This document shows positions 7,839 to 15,826 of a DNA stretch of 64,000 nt, piece by piece (the stretch's first letter is position 1; the number at the start of each line of letters is the position of its first letter). The notes below the pieces were generated by a model. It was not told the origin of the DNA. It made no database searches and saw only the letters and a list, made by a program, of their open reading frames with translations. A program made the position numbers and the translations under genes. Source of the stretch: Streptomyces vietnamensis (GTDB lineage: Bacteria; Actinomycetota; Actinomycetes; Streptomycetales; Streptomycetaceae); NCBI RefSeq assembly GCF_000830005.1, contig NZ_CP010407.1:7204001-7268000 (forward strand), read 5' to 3'.

Positions 7839-8870
7839 ATGGCAGTGCGCGAGATCGCCCATGTCGAACTGCTCACCAGCGATGAACAGGACACCGTCGA
7901 CTATTTCCAGGGGGCGATGGGTTTCAGTCAGGTGGCCAGGTCCACGGAGCCCGAACGAAGCTCGGTGTTCCTGCGGCAGGGAGACGTACGCCTCGTCGTC
8001 TCCTCGGGCCCGGCGACCTGGAAGTTCCTGGACGCCCATGGTGACGGCGTCGCGGACATCGCCCTGCGCTGCGACGACGTCGTACGTACCCGGGAGGCGG
8101 CAGCGGCGGCCGGCGCGAGGATCGTCACGCCGGGAACGAGAGGCCGCACGGTGGTCTCGGGATTCGGGGACGTCTGCCACACCCTGCTGCCCGCAGCCGA
8201 AAACGCCGGTCCGGTCCTGCCCGACGACCGTCCCTGGATACCCGAGCCCGCCCCGGGCACACGGCAGTCCCGCCCTGACCCCATCCGCCTGCTCGACCAC
8301 GTCGCCGTCTGCCTGGAGGGCGGCACCCTGGAGGAGTACGCCGACCTCTACCGGGACGCCTTCGGGTTCTCCCGCTACTCCTCGGAGTACGTGGACGTCG
8401 GAGGACAGGCCATGGACTCCATCGTCGTCCGCAGCGCGTCGGGCCGTGTCACCTTCACCCTCGTCGCGCCGGACCCCCGCCTGGGGTCCGGACAGCTCGA
8501 CGCCTACCTGGAACGCAACGCGGGCCCGGGCGTCCAGCACCTGGCGTTCCTCGTCGACGACATCGTGCCCACCGTGCACGCGTTCCGTGGCCGGGGCGTG
8601 GAGTTCCTGAACACGCCTGCCAGTTACTACGACATGCTCCTCGAACGGCACGATGGGCTGCACTCGGAGATCGATTCCCTGCGGGCCGCCCACGTTCTCG
8701 CCGACCGGGACGAATGGGGCCATCTGCTCCAGCTGTTCAGCCGCTCGCCCTACGAGCGCAACACCCTCTTCTACGAACTCATCCAGCGACGCGGCTCCCG
8801 CGGTTTCGGCAGCTCCAACATCAGGGCCCTCTACGAGGCCGTGGAGCGCGACCGGCTGAACGCCGAATGA
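7839..8870 (+). CDS. hmaS: 4-hydroxymandelate synthase
   Basis: 343 aa. Non-haem Fe(II) dioxygenase that turns 4-hydroxyphenylpyruvate into 4-hydroxymandelate, the first committed step to 4-hydroxyphenylglycine. The iron ligands are His154 (LDHVAVCL), His234 (VQHLAFLV) and Glu313 (FYELIQRRG), spaced 80 and 79 residues apart as in characterised HmaS. The C-terminal RGSRGFGSSNIRALYEAVERDR segment also fits this family; the close relative HPPD is the alternative. GAGAGG lies upstream of the ATG. The 218 bases before it are AT-richer than average and likely hold the promoter. The stop overlaps the next start (ATGA). The later enzymes, hydroxymandelate oxidase and HpgT, are not in this window. Confidence 0.9.
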   Translation: MAVREIAHVELLTSDEQDTVDYFQGAMGFSQVARSTEPERSSVFLRQGDVRLVVSSGPATWKFLDAHGDGVADIALRCDDVVRTREAAAAAGARIVTPGTRGRTVVSGFGDVCHTLLPAAENAGPVLPDDRPWIPEPAPGTRQSRPDPIRLLDHVAVCLEGGTLEEYADLYRDAFGFSRYSSEYVDVGGQAMDSIVVRSASGRVTFTLVAPDPRLGSGQLDAYLERNAGPGVQHLAFLVDDIVPTVHAFRGRGVEFLNTPASYYDMLLERHDGLHSEIDSLRAAHVLADRDEWGHLLQLFSRSPYERNTLFYELIQRRGSRGFGSSNIRALYEAVERDRLNAE

Positions 8871-9394
8871 CCGGCGCGGCTCCGGGACCGGTGGCCGAGG
8901 ACGCTTTCACCCTGCACGACTTCGCGCTCCTGGCCCACCTCGGCTGGAGCGCCTGCCGGCTGGGCGCCGCGGCCGGGGCCCTTTCCCGTATCCTGCGGCC
9001 GCTGCGCAGCCCCGAGGAACGCCGCCGCAACCTCAGGAGCGAGCTGCTGCCGACCCGGCTGTCCCGGGCCCGCCGGCGCATCGACACCGTGCAGGCGATG
9101 CTCAGCCACGTCGCTGACGCATACGTGTCACTGCCCGAGCGGGAACGGGGCGGCCCGTCCTGGCAGTTGCCCGTCAACGCTCTGAAGGTGACAGCATCCG
9201 AGCAGTGCCCGGCTGCCGTGGACGAGCTGATCGAGCCGATCGGGCTGCGCCACGGCTACCTGCGCCACCAGCCGCTCGGCCTGGAGCGCGTCCTGCGCGA
9301 TCCGCGGTCTGCCTCGCCGAACCACGGCAACGACCGGCTGCATCTGGCCAACGGCTCGCTCAGCCCGCTGGACCAGGAGCCCACCCTTGCCTGA
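8867..9394 (+). CDS. C-terminal half of an acyl-CoA dehydrogenase-like protein
   Basis: 175 aa, about half the usual length. The last 70 residues read like the end of acyl-CoA/acyl-ACP dehydrogenases: ALKVTASEQCPAAVDELIE, GLRHGYLRHQPLGLERVLRD, RSAS-NHGNDRLHLANG. The first 100 residues are helical and Arg/Leu-rich, as in the C-terminal bundle. The N-terminal flavin- and substrate-binding part is missing. The ATG overlaps the hmaS stop codon and its own stop overlaps the next TTG start, so the frame is built into the operon rather than sitting as loose debris. In lipopeptide clusters such enzymes put double bonds in the fatty-acid tail; alone this piece should not be catalytic. Confidence 0.6.
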   Translation: MTGAAPGPVAEDAFTLHDFALLAHLGWSACRLGAAAGALSRILRPLRSPEERRRNLRSELLPTRLSRARRRIDTVQAMLSHVADAYVSLPERERGGPSWQLPVNALKVTASEQCPAAVDELIEPIGLRHGYLRHQPLGLERVLRDPRSASPNHGNDRLHLANGSLSPLDQEPTLA

Positions 9395-10187
9395 CACCGT
9401 CCCTCTCCCGTCGGCCGCCGCGCCCCCCGCCCGGCGCCAGTCGGGCGCCCGATCCGTCGGCCCGCCCGGTGCGCCCTGGGCCCGCCTGTGGACGCCGGCT
9501 CCCGGCGTCGTCGTCGCCCTGGCACCCGTGGACGCCGTGCTGGCGACGCCCGCGGCCGTGTGGCGGCTGCGCCCCGAGGAGTACCGTTCGGCCGCCGGCA
9601 TGGCGGCCCGGCGGGCCCGCGAGCACCTGGCCGGCCGGGCACTGCTGCGGCTGCTGCTCGCCGAGGCGGCCGGCGAGGAGGACGCCCGCGCCCCGGTGGT
9701 CCCCGAGCCGGCCGGCCGGCCCCGGCTGCCCGGTTCCCCGGACACCGGGGTGAGCATCTCGCACAGCGGCCCCTATGCGGCCGCCGCCGTGGCCACCGGA
9801 CTGGACGTCGGCGTCGACGCTCAGGTGCCCCGGCCTCCCCTGGCCGCCCTGCTGCGCCGCTGCTGCGCACCCGGGACGGCGGCACACCTGGCGGACCTGC
9901 CGCCCGAGCGGGCCGCCCTCGCCTTCGCCCGGATCTGGAGCGTCCAGGAGGCGTGCGTGAAGGCGCGCGGCACCGGCCTGTCCGGCGCGCCCTGGCGGGT
10001 GCGCGTCGACCCGGGCAGCCAGGCCGGCACCTCGGGGGCGCTGCACTGGCGACGACCGCCCTGGCACGAGGCGGCCGACGCCGAACCAGTCGCCCTGGCC
10101 TGCGCCTTCGGACCGCCCGAGGCACACCCCACGCGCCCGGCGGAAGCCCCCCGCAGCGGCCGGGACTCGGCGTCCCGAACGTCCTGA
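9387..10187 (+). CDS. 4'-phosphopantetheinyl transferase
   Basis: 266 aa. Transfers the phosphopantetheine arm of CoA to carrier proteins of NRPS or PKS enzymes. Visible motifs: GRALLRLLLA, RPRLPGSPDTGVSISHSGPYAAAAVA, and WSVQEACVKARGTGL for the W-x-x-KEA-x-x-K motif. Two usual residues differ: the metal-binding GVDxE is GVDAQ, and the Lys of KEA is Gln, so activity should be tested. The TTG at 9387 overlaps the preceding gene's stop codon, so translation is probably coupled. Its presence supports a carrier-protein-based pathway here. Confidence 0.75.
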   Translation: MPDTVPLPSAAAPPARRQSGARSVGPPGAPWARLWTPAPGVVVALAPVDAVLATPAAVWRLRPEEYRSAAGMAARRAREHLAGRALLRLLLAEAAGEEDARAPVVPEPAGRPRLPGSPDTGVSISHSGPYAAAAVATGLDVGVDAQVPRPPLAALLRRCCAPGTAAHLADLPPERAALAFARIWSVQEACVKARGTGLSGAPWRVRVDPGSQAGTSGALHWRRPPWHEAADAEPVALACAFGPPEAHPTRPAEAPRSGRDSASRTS

Positions 10188-10215
10188 CCACCACGCCCGT
10201 CCTGCGGAGGAACCG

Positions 10216-10992
10216 ATGCGTACCGATGTCACCCGTCCCACCAGCCGGGGACCGAGCTGCTCCACGGAGAACCTCGCCGGCCACCTGGCCACGCGGGCCC
10301 CCGCCCGCGCCGGTCTGACCGCCCGCTCAGTGCGGCGCGCGGTCGACCCGGCCACCGGCTGCTTCTCGCACCACGACCGCGCCCCGAACAACCTGCCCGG
10401 CGGGCGCAGGCTCGCGTACCGGGGCGCCCCCGACGCCGAGGCGGCCCTCACCGGCATCGCCGCCGAACCGGCCGGCCACGGCCGGGCGCCGGTGGTCGCC
10501 GACAGCGGCGCGCTGCCCTGGCTGTCCGGGGAGGCGGACGCCCACGCTCCCCACCTGATCCTCGTGGACGGCCGTACGCCCGACGGGGGACGGCACGTGG
10601 TGGACGGCTTCACCGCCCTGTTCAGCGGCGGCGGACACCAAGAGCCGTTCGCCGGAGAGCTCTCCGCAGCCGAGCTTACGGCCCTGCCGGCCTTCCCCCG
10701 GGGACTGTCGGAGGTGCACCGCGCGCGCAACGCCCTGGCCTTCGGCTTCCCCGTGCCCACCCCGGTGGACGAGACGTACCAGTGGCCGGCCGGGGAACGC
10801 CGGGCCGTCGACGCCACCACCGCGAAGTGGCGCGAACTGCCCCTCAACCTCAACGGAAAGACCGACCGCAAGGCCGTCCAGGCCACCCTGAACACCGCCC
10901 GCCCAGCCGTGTCCGGCCCGCCCCGCCCCACCCCCGAGGGCCCGCCCGCCACCGGCACCCCCCGCACCCGCCTCCCGGAAGGAACCCGGTGA
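10216..10992 (+). CDS. Chimeric frame: BtrH/C39-like part joined to an NRPS A10 tail
   Basis: 258 aa with a good ribosome site (GGAGG five bases before the ATG). Residues 60-190 (LPGGRRLAYRGAPD; HAPHLILVDGRTPDGGRHVVDGF) resemble BtrH-like or C39-peptidase-like domains found in peptide and aminoglycoside clusters; this is a moderate match by eye. Residues 205-221 are WRELPLNLNGKTDRKAV, the A10 motif that ends an NRPS adenylation domain, without the rest of the domain. The final 37 residues are Pro-rich and unlike any domain. It looks like a deletion that fused two genes in frame. The flavin reductase starts two bases after the stop. Confidence 0.55.
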   Translation: MRTDVTRPTSRGPSCSTENLAGHLATRAPARAGLTARSVRRAVDPATGCFSHHDRAPNNLPGGRRLAYRGAPDAEAALTGIAAEPAGHGRAPVVADSGALPWLSGEADAHAPHLILVDGRTPDGGRHVVDGFTALFSGGGHQEPFAGELSAAELTALPAFPRGLSEVHRARNALAFGFPVPTPVDETYQWPAGERRAVDATTAKWRELPLNLNGKTDRKAVQATLNTARPAVSGPPRPTPEGPPATGTPRTRLPEGTR

Positions 10993-10993
10993 C

Positions 10994-11494
10994 GTGACCG
11001 CGCCCACCACCCCCACCGCGCTGCCCGGCCGTGAGGAGTTCCGCTCCGCCATGGCGCAGCTCGCCACCGGCGTCGCGGTCATCACCACCGCCGGACCCGA
11101 CGGCCCGGTCGGCTGCACCGCCAACGCGGTGCTCTCCTTGTCCACCGAACCGCCCTCGGTGCTCGTCTCGCTCGCCACCAGCGGCCGCACCGTACGGCAG
11201 GCCCTCACGTACGGCGGCTTCGCGGTCAACATCCTCAGCTGGCAGCAAAGGGATTTGATGCACCGTTTCGCCCGGCTTCCCGCGGCGGAACGTTTCGACG
11301 GCGTCCCCCACCGGGACGAGCAGGGCTGCCCGGTCCTGGCGGCCACCGCCGCAACCGTGGTGTGCCGCCTCGACCAGGCGCCCACCGTGCACGATCACAC
11401 CCTGCTGATCGGCCGGGTCCTGTGGACCGCGCAGGACCCCACCGCCCAGGCCCTGGTGCTCTACCAGCGTCACCAGCACGCCGTAGGCGGCTGA
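10994..11494 (+). CDS. Flavin reductase, NAD(P)H:FMN/FAD type
   Basis: 166 aa, normal length for the flavin reductase-like domain family. Residues 14-35 ([23 protein letters not shown]) and [20 protein letters not shown] are typical; [10 protein letters not shown] and LIGRV follow. It supplies reduced flavin to a partner such as a halogenase or monooxygenase. In ramoplanin- and enduracidin-type clusters it serves the chlorination of hydroxyphenylglycine; no halogenase is seen here. The GTG at 10994 lies two bases after the previous stop and has GGAAGGAA upstream. It completes the 7839-11494 operon. Confidence 0.88.
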   Translation: MTAPTTPTALPGREEFRSAMAQLATGVAVITTAGPDGPVGCTANAVLSLSTEPPSVLVSLATSGRTVRQALTYGGFAVNILSWQQRDLMHRFARLPAAERFDGVPHRDEQGCPVLAATAATVVCRLDQAPTVHDHTLLIGRVLWTAQDPTAQALVLYQRHQHAVGG

Positions 11495-11502
11495 CCCCGG
11501 CC

Positions 11503-11748
11503 ATGCCACCCGTCCCGCCCGCACGCACCAGGACAGGATTCGAGCACGAGCATCTTCGGCAGATCCTGGAGTTCTTCCAGGCGGCGGGCATACCCGTACT
11601 GGAGGGCTACGGCCTGACCGAGTCGGGCGCCCTCGGCACCATCAACGCGCCGCACTCCCTGCGGATCGGCACCGTAGGACCGCCGATGCCCGGCTGCGAG
11701 GTACGGATCGCCGACGACGGCGAGATCCTGCTGCGCGGCCCGCACATC
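11503..11748 (+). pseudogene. Acyl-AMP ligase fragment
   Basis: About 80 residues of an adenylate-forming enzyme: [25 protein letters not shown] is the A5 region and [25 protein letters not shown] the A6-A7 region. The N-terminal two thirds and the C-terminal domain are missing. At about 11748 the frame stops making sense and an acyl-CoA dehydrogenase piece begins in another frame. A fatty acyl-AMP or acyl-CoA ligase would load the lipid starter of a lipopeptide. Confidence 0.8.
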
Positions 11749-11750
11749 AG

Positions 11751-12194
11751 GGCATCACCTTGTTCGTCGTCACCTCGGACCTGCCCGGCTTCCACCGCGG
11801 CCGAAAGCTCGACAAGGTGGGCCAGGCCGAGTCCGACACGGCGGAGCTGTTCTTCGACGACGTCCGCGTCCCGGTCGAGAACGTGCTCGGCGAGATCGAC
11901 CGCGGCTTCGCCCACGTCATGGAGCGGCTGCCGCAGGAACGGATCGGCGCGGCCGTCACCGACATCGCGCACGCGGCGGGCGAACTCACCGCCGTCGACG
12001 CCGCGAAGGCCAAGTGGTGGACGGCGCAGGCGCAGAGCGAAGTGCTCGATGCCTGCGTCCAACTTCACGGCGGCTATGGCTACATGCGCGAATACCGCGT
12101 GGCCCGGGCCTGGAGGGACGCCCGCGTCACCAAGATCTGGGCCGGCTCCAACGAAATCATGAAGGAGCTCATCGGTCGCGACCTCGGCCTCTGA
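11751..12194 (+). pseudogene. Acyl-CoA dehydrogenase fragment with internal deletion
   Basis: About 147 codons beginning [23 protein letters not shown] and running through [20 protein letters not shown], which is the middle of an acyl-CoA dehydrogenase. After MERLPQERI it jumps to [18 protein letters not shown], skipping some 45 residues that normally lie between, without losing the frame. It ends properly with [45 protein letters not shown] and a stop. The whole N-terminal domain is absent. With the ligase piece it marks two deletions in former lipid-tail genes. Confidence 0.83.
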
Positions 12195-12265
12195 CCCCCC
12201 CCATGGACGAGCGGGCAATGCCTACAGGGCGTTCGTTCCCGGACCAGGTCAAGACGCGCCGGTCG

Positions 12266-12445
12266 CTACCCACCGGGGTGGGCGGCAGGCATCGGGGATA
12301 CCTGCTCGGCGAGATCGATCAGCTCGTCCGTCGTGTCGCCCATCGCGGAGACCACGACGACGACCTGATGGCCGTCCTTCTTGGTGTCCGCGATCCGCTT
12401 GGCGACGCGCTTGATGCCTTCGGCATCGGCAACGGAGGAGCCGTC
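12266..12445 (-). pseudogene. Aspartokinase N-terminal fragment
   Basis: Read leftwards from 12445 the translation is [20 protein letters not shown], then [20 protein letters not shown] and [12 protein letters not shown]. This is the start of actinobacterial aspartate kinase, which phosphorylates aspartate in lysine and threonine synthesis. The first few residues (with the KYGG motif) and everything after about residue 60 are missing. It begins three bases after the M20 peptidase stop, so it looks like a piece brought in or left by recombination. Confidence 0.82.
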
Positions 12446-12447
12446 GG

Positions 12448-13551
12448 CTATGCCGTCCGACGGTTCCGGATCGCCTCGACCAGGCCGGTGACCAGGTTCG
12501 CCCGCTCCTCCATCGTGTCGACGAGCAGGAACTCGTGGTCGGCGTGGGCGCCACCGCCCACGGCCCCCAGACCGTCGAGGGTGGGGATGCCGAGCGCGCC
12601 CGTGAAGTTGCCGTCGCTGCCGCCGCCGACGGCCACACCCTCGATCCCCGGCTGCAGTTCGCGCGCCAGCTCGAAGAGCGCCCGGGACGCCGACTCCGGC
12701 ATCGGCGGCCGGTTCACGCCTCCGCGGACGGTGAGGGCGGCCCCCTCCAGACGGGGGGTCAGCCCTGCGAACGCCGCCTCGACACGGTCCTTCTCCTCGT
12801 TCGACTCGACGCGTACGTCGACCCACACCGTGGCCTGCGCGGGAATGACGTTGTCGGAGGTCCCCGCGGACGCCACGGTGGGGGACACGGTCGTGCCGAT
12901 CTCGGGACGGCTCAGCGCCTGGATGGCCACCACCTGGTGGGCGGCCTCGACCAGGGCGTTGACGCCGGCCTCGGGCTCGAGACCGGCGTGCGACGCGCGT
13001 CCGGTGACGCACACCTCGAACGTGCCGCATCCCTTCCGCGCGGTCTTGAGCCCTCCGCCGTCGGCCGCCCCTTCGAAGACCAGGACGTGGCCGCAGGCGC
13101 GGGCCCGTTCCTCGATCAGCGCGCGCGAGGACGCCGAGCCGACCTCCTCGTCCGCCGTCACCAGGATCTCCACCCCGGTCAGGTCGTCCAGCGCGGACAG
13201 TCCGTGGATGGCCTGGACGAGCCCTCCGAGCATGTCGAAGACCCCGGGGCCGAGCACCCGCCCGTCCTCCACCCGGAAGGGACGCCGCTCCAGGGTGCCC
13301 AGGGGGAAGACGGTGTCGTGGTGACCGAGCACGAGCACCTGGGGCGATCCGCCGCCGCTCCAGTGGACATGGGGGCCGACGGGACCGTCGATCAGCACGG
13401 CCTGCCCGCCGAGTCTCTCCTCGATGACCGCGGCGACCGCGGCGGCGGATGCGTGGATGGCGTCGAGGTCCCGCGAGGGGGACTCGACCTCGACCAGGGT
13501 GCGCAGGTCCTCGAGCATGGCGTCCGTGCTCGGACGGGCATGGCGGTTCAT
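12448..13551 (-). CDS. M20 family metallopeptidase, carboxypeptidase G2-like
   Basis: 367 aa from the ATG at 13551; an ATG at 13557 is in frame but too close to GAGGG. A two-zinc exopeptidase or amidohydrolase of the cytoplasm. The metal and catalytic motifs are all present: [19 protein letters not shown] (bridging Asp), TADEEVGS (catalytic and metal Glu), FEGAADGG and GGAHADHEF (last His). The dimerisation domain sits in the middle ([17 protein letters not shown]). The gene is intact although both flanks are fragments. Substrate unknown; N-acyl amino acids or folate-like compounds are usual for the group. Confidence 0.88.
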   Translation of the reverse strand: MNRHARPSTDAMLEDLRTLVEVESPSRDLDAIHASAAAVAAVIEERLGGQAVLIDGPVGPHVHWSGGGSPQVLVLGHHDTVFPLGTLERRPFRVEDGRVLGPGVFDMLGGLVQAIHGLSALDDLTGVEILVTADEEVGSASSRALIEERARACGHVLVFEGAADGGGLKTARKGCGTFEVCVTGRASHAGLEPEAGVNALVEAAHQVVAIQALSRPEIGTTVSPTVASAGTSDNVIPAQATVWVDVRVESNEEKDRVEAAFAGLTPRLEGAALTVRGGVNRPPMPESASRALFELARELQPGIEGVAVGGGSDGNFTGALGIPTLDGLGAVGGGAHADHEFLLVDTMEERANLVTGLVEAIRNRRTA

Positions 13552-13561
13552 GATCATGCCC

Positions 13562-13786
13562 TCAGTATGGTGCGGCCGATCCGGACGACGGCTCCTGGAG
13601 GGCTTCCCCGGCGACGACGCGCATCGAGCTCTCCAGAGCGGTCAGGAGAGCGGTCAGGAACCGCTCGTCGGTCTCCGGTCTCCGGGGCAGGGACAGGGTG
13701 ACGAAACCGCTCTTCCCGATGTGGACGCCGCGCTCGAGCATCTCGTGGAAGAGCAGCTCGATCGGCCGCTTGTCGGTGCCTTCCAG
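13562..13786 (-). pseudogene. Class III aminotransferase C-terminal fragment
   Basis: About 60-75 codons reading KRPIELLFHEMLERGVHIGK, then SGFVTLSLPRRPETDERFLTA, close to the last part of class III (glutamate-1-semialdehyde-type) PLP aminotransferases. The PLP lysine and large domain are absent. Upstream (13787-13937) another frame on the same strand (HQELRRGARDLTAVRDLDPAL) also looks coding but I cannot name it. The piece ends just before the M20 gene. Confidence 0.6.
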
Positions 13787-13979
13787 GGTGGGCGGCGAGC
13801 CAGGTGGCGAAGTCCTGGAGCGCGGGGTCCAGGTCGCGGACGGCGGTGAGGTCCCGGGCCCCGCGGCGAAGCTCCTGGTGGACGGGGTCTCTACCAAGAT
13901 CACCCGTGTCTGCCGGGAGCTTCGCGTGCTTGTCCACCTTCCCCCGAGCAGGGGAGACCCCATTCGGTGGGTCGCAGGT

Positions 13980-14204
13980 TCACATCCTGTCGTCGGGTTC
14001 CGGCTCGTGGAGGGTGATCGCCCCGGAGGGGCAGACTCCGGCGGCCATCCGGGCGGCCGCGCGGTGGGCGGCGGGCGGTTCGGCGTGCAGGAGGAGTACG
14101 AGGCCGTCGTCGGGGTCCTGGTCGAAGACGTCGGGGGCGGTCATGGCGCACATGCCGGCGCCGATGCAGCGCTCGCGGTCGACGCTCAGGCGGGGCGCGC
14201 TCAT
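13980..14204 (-). CDS. Ferredoxin, probably [3Fe-4S], partner of the P450
   Basis: 74 aa. The cysteine pattern is CIGAGMC (Cys13, Cys19) with Cys58 in GVCPSGAI, as in single-cluster [3Fe-4S] ferredoxins that feed Streptomyces P450s. The middle position of the first motif is Gly rather than Cys, so three ligands are expected. The ATG overlaps the P450 stop by four bases (ATGA), showing translational coupling. It passes electrons one at a time from a reductase to the P450 haem. Confidence 0.9.
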   Translation of the reverse strand: MSAPRLSVDRERCIGAGMCAMTAPDVFDQDPDDGLVLLLHAEPPAAHRAAARMAAGVCPSGAITLHEPEPDDRM

Positions 14205-15394
14205 TCGGCGTCCCAGGTGACCGGGAGGCTCTTCACCCCGTAGATGTCCGCGGTCTCCGGGCGCAGGGCGACGTCCTCGGCCGGTACGGCCAGGCGCAGG
14301 GTGGGGAAGCGGTCGACCAACGCGCGGAAGGCGACCCGCATTTCGACCCGGGCCAGCTGCTGCCCGAGGCACTGGTGGATGCCGTGGCTGAAGGCCAGGT
14401 GTCCGGCGGCCTGCCTGCTGAGGTCGAGCGTGTGGGGGTCGGCGAAGCGGTCGGGGTCGCGGTTGGCGGTGTTGTACGAGAGGAGGACCGTCGTGCCGGC
14501 CTCGATGGTGTGGCCGTCCAGCTCGACGTCCTCCAGCGCCGTCCGGTGGAAGGTCTTGGCGACGCTCAGATACCGCAGCAGTTCCTCCACGGCCCCGTCG
14601 GTGAGCGCGGGATCGGCGCGCAGCGCGGCCAGTTGGTCCGGGTTCTGCAGCAGGGCGAAGGTGCCGAGGGACAGCATGTTCGCGGTGGTGTCGAATCCGG
14701 CCGCCAGGAGGATGAGGCTGATCCCCCTCAGCTCCTCGTCGGTCAGGTCGCTGTCGGTGAGTTCGCTGAGGATGTCGTCGGTGGGGTGGGCGCGCTTGGC
14801 CGCCACCAGCTGCGCGAGGTATTCCTGGGTCGCGGTGTAGGCGGCGATCAGCTCCTCGTCGCTGACCTCTCCGCCCATGAACGTGTCGATCTGCTCCTGG
14901 AAGGACGCCCGGTCCGCGTAGGGCACGCCCAGGATCTCGCAGATGACGATGGTGGGGATGGGCTTGGCGAACGCGGTCACCAGGTCGGCCGGCGGCCCGG
15001 TCTCCTCCATGGCGTCCAGACAGTCGGCGGTGATCTGCTCGATCCGTTCGGTGAGCATCCGCATCCGCCGCACGGTGAACTTGCCGACCAGGGGCTTGCG
15101 GTAGCGGCTGTGCTCGGGCTCGTCCATGAGGAGGAACTCGCCGGGCGGCGCCGGGGGGAGCTGGAAGTCGACGACGTTCATGAGGTCCTTGCGCGAGCTG
15201 AACCTCGGGTCGGCCAGGACCGCTCGCACCGTGTCGTATCCGGTGATCAGCCGACCGGGTTTGCCGCCGGGGTGGGTGTAGTGGCTGATGGGGCCGTGGC
15301 TCCGGGCGTCGATCAGCTCGGCGGGCGGGTCGAAGGGGCAGCCGGACCGGCGCTCCGTCGGCAGCGTCGTGACGGTGTGGAGGGAGTCGCTCAT
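14201..15394 (-). CDS. Cytochrome P450
   Basis: 397 aa, typical soluble bacterial P450. The I-helix oxygen site is AGFDTT (232-237), the K-helix motif is EELLR (270-274) and the haem loop FSHGIHQCLGQQLAR has its thiolate at Cys342. The N-terminus is hydrophilic, with no membrane anchor. GAGGAC lies just upstream of the ATG. It forms a two-gene operon with the ferredoxin. A truncated regulator gene and a 17-bp palindrome lie on the divergent side. The oxidised substrate cannot be told from sequence. Confidence 0.93.
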   Translation of the reverse strand: MSDSLHTVTTLPTERRSGCPFDPPAELIDARSHGPISHYTHPGGKPGRLITGYDTVRAVLADPRFSSRKDLMNVVDFQLPPAPPGEFLLMDEPEHSRYRKPLVGKFTVRRMRMLTERIEQITADCLDAMEETGPPADLVTAFAKPIPTIVICEILGVPYADRASFQEQIDTFMGGEVSDEELIAAYTATQEYLAQLVAAKRAHPTDDILSELTDSDLTDEELRGISLILLAAGFDTTANMLSLGTFALLQNPDQLAALRADPALTDGAVEELLRYLSVAKTFHRTALEDVELDGHTIEAGTTVLLSYNTANRDPDRFADPHTLDLSRQAAGHLAFSHGIHQCLGQQLARVEMRVAFRALVDRFPTLRLAVPAEDVALRPETADIYGVKSLPVTWDAE

Positions 15395-15529
15395 GACTTG
15401 TCCTCATCTCGCGATATGACGTGTTCGGGATTGATTGAAAGCTACGTTGCGTTCATGGTGACGTCAATCAGTCGAGCATGTTTTTGCAGGTGAGAGATAG
15501 GGAATTGATGCAATGACGCTGAGATTGAA

Positions 15530-15546
15530 TGCAACGGTGCGTTGCA
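15530..15546. promoter_or_regulatory. 17-bp palindrome in the P450/regulator divergent region
   Basis: TGCAACG-GTG-CGTTGCA, perfect 7-bp arms, ending one base before the ATG at 15547. A related half site (ACGTTGCG) occurs near 15443, close to the P450 start. Its place between divergent genes suggests an operator for autoregulation and P450 control. The cognate protein may be the truncated HTH gene beside it. Confidence 0.5.
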
Positions 15547-15804
15547 ATGAATGGCGGCGAAGGCAATACTCGCGGGTTGCCGGGAGGACGCCTGACCCAG
15601 CAGGACCGTGAACGCATCACCGCCGGACTCGCCACCGGCCTCTCCTACGCCGAGATCGCGAGGCGGGCCGATCGGGCGCCTCTCCGCCGTCGGCGCGAGC
15701 GTCGGCGCGAGCTAGGAACGCGTGAAGAGAGGGCATCCGGGCGTAAAGAACCCGCCAGGAACGTCGGAGGCCGTCCCGACCGGGCTCACGCTGAGCGGAC
15801 ATGA
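15547..15804 (+). pseudogene. Truncated helix-turn-helix regulator
   Basis: The first 40 residues (GGRLTQQDRERITAGLATGL, SYAEIARRADR) match the IS30-like helix-turn-helix that starts a group of Streptomyces MarR-like regulators often placed beside P450 genes. In those the helix continues RPTSTxxREV; here it turns into Arg-rich, domain-free sequence. It is probably a C-terminally truncated regulator, so the P450 operon may have lost its control. No good ribosome site lies before the ATG; the palindrome occupies that spot. Confidence 0.6.
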
Positions 15805-15826
15805 GCACCGAAGGAGTCTGCCCCCC

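Noticed and set aside
13965..13992. Sequence like a tRNA T-arm (GCAGGTTCACATCCTGT), possibly an integration scar
   Set aside because: The invariant A58 of the T-loop is C, no acceptor stem or CCA follows, and the bases are part of the ferredoxin stop region.
15722..15826. Upstream extension of the APC permease
   Set aside because: The ATG at 15827 has a ribosome site and gives the usual N-terminus; the extension overlaps the truncated regulator.
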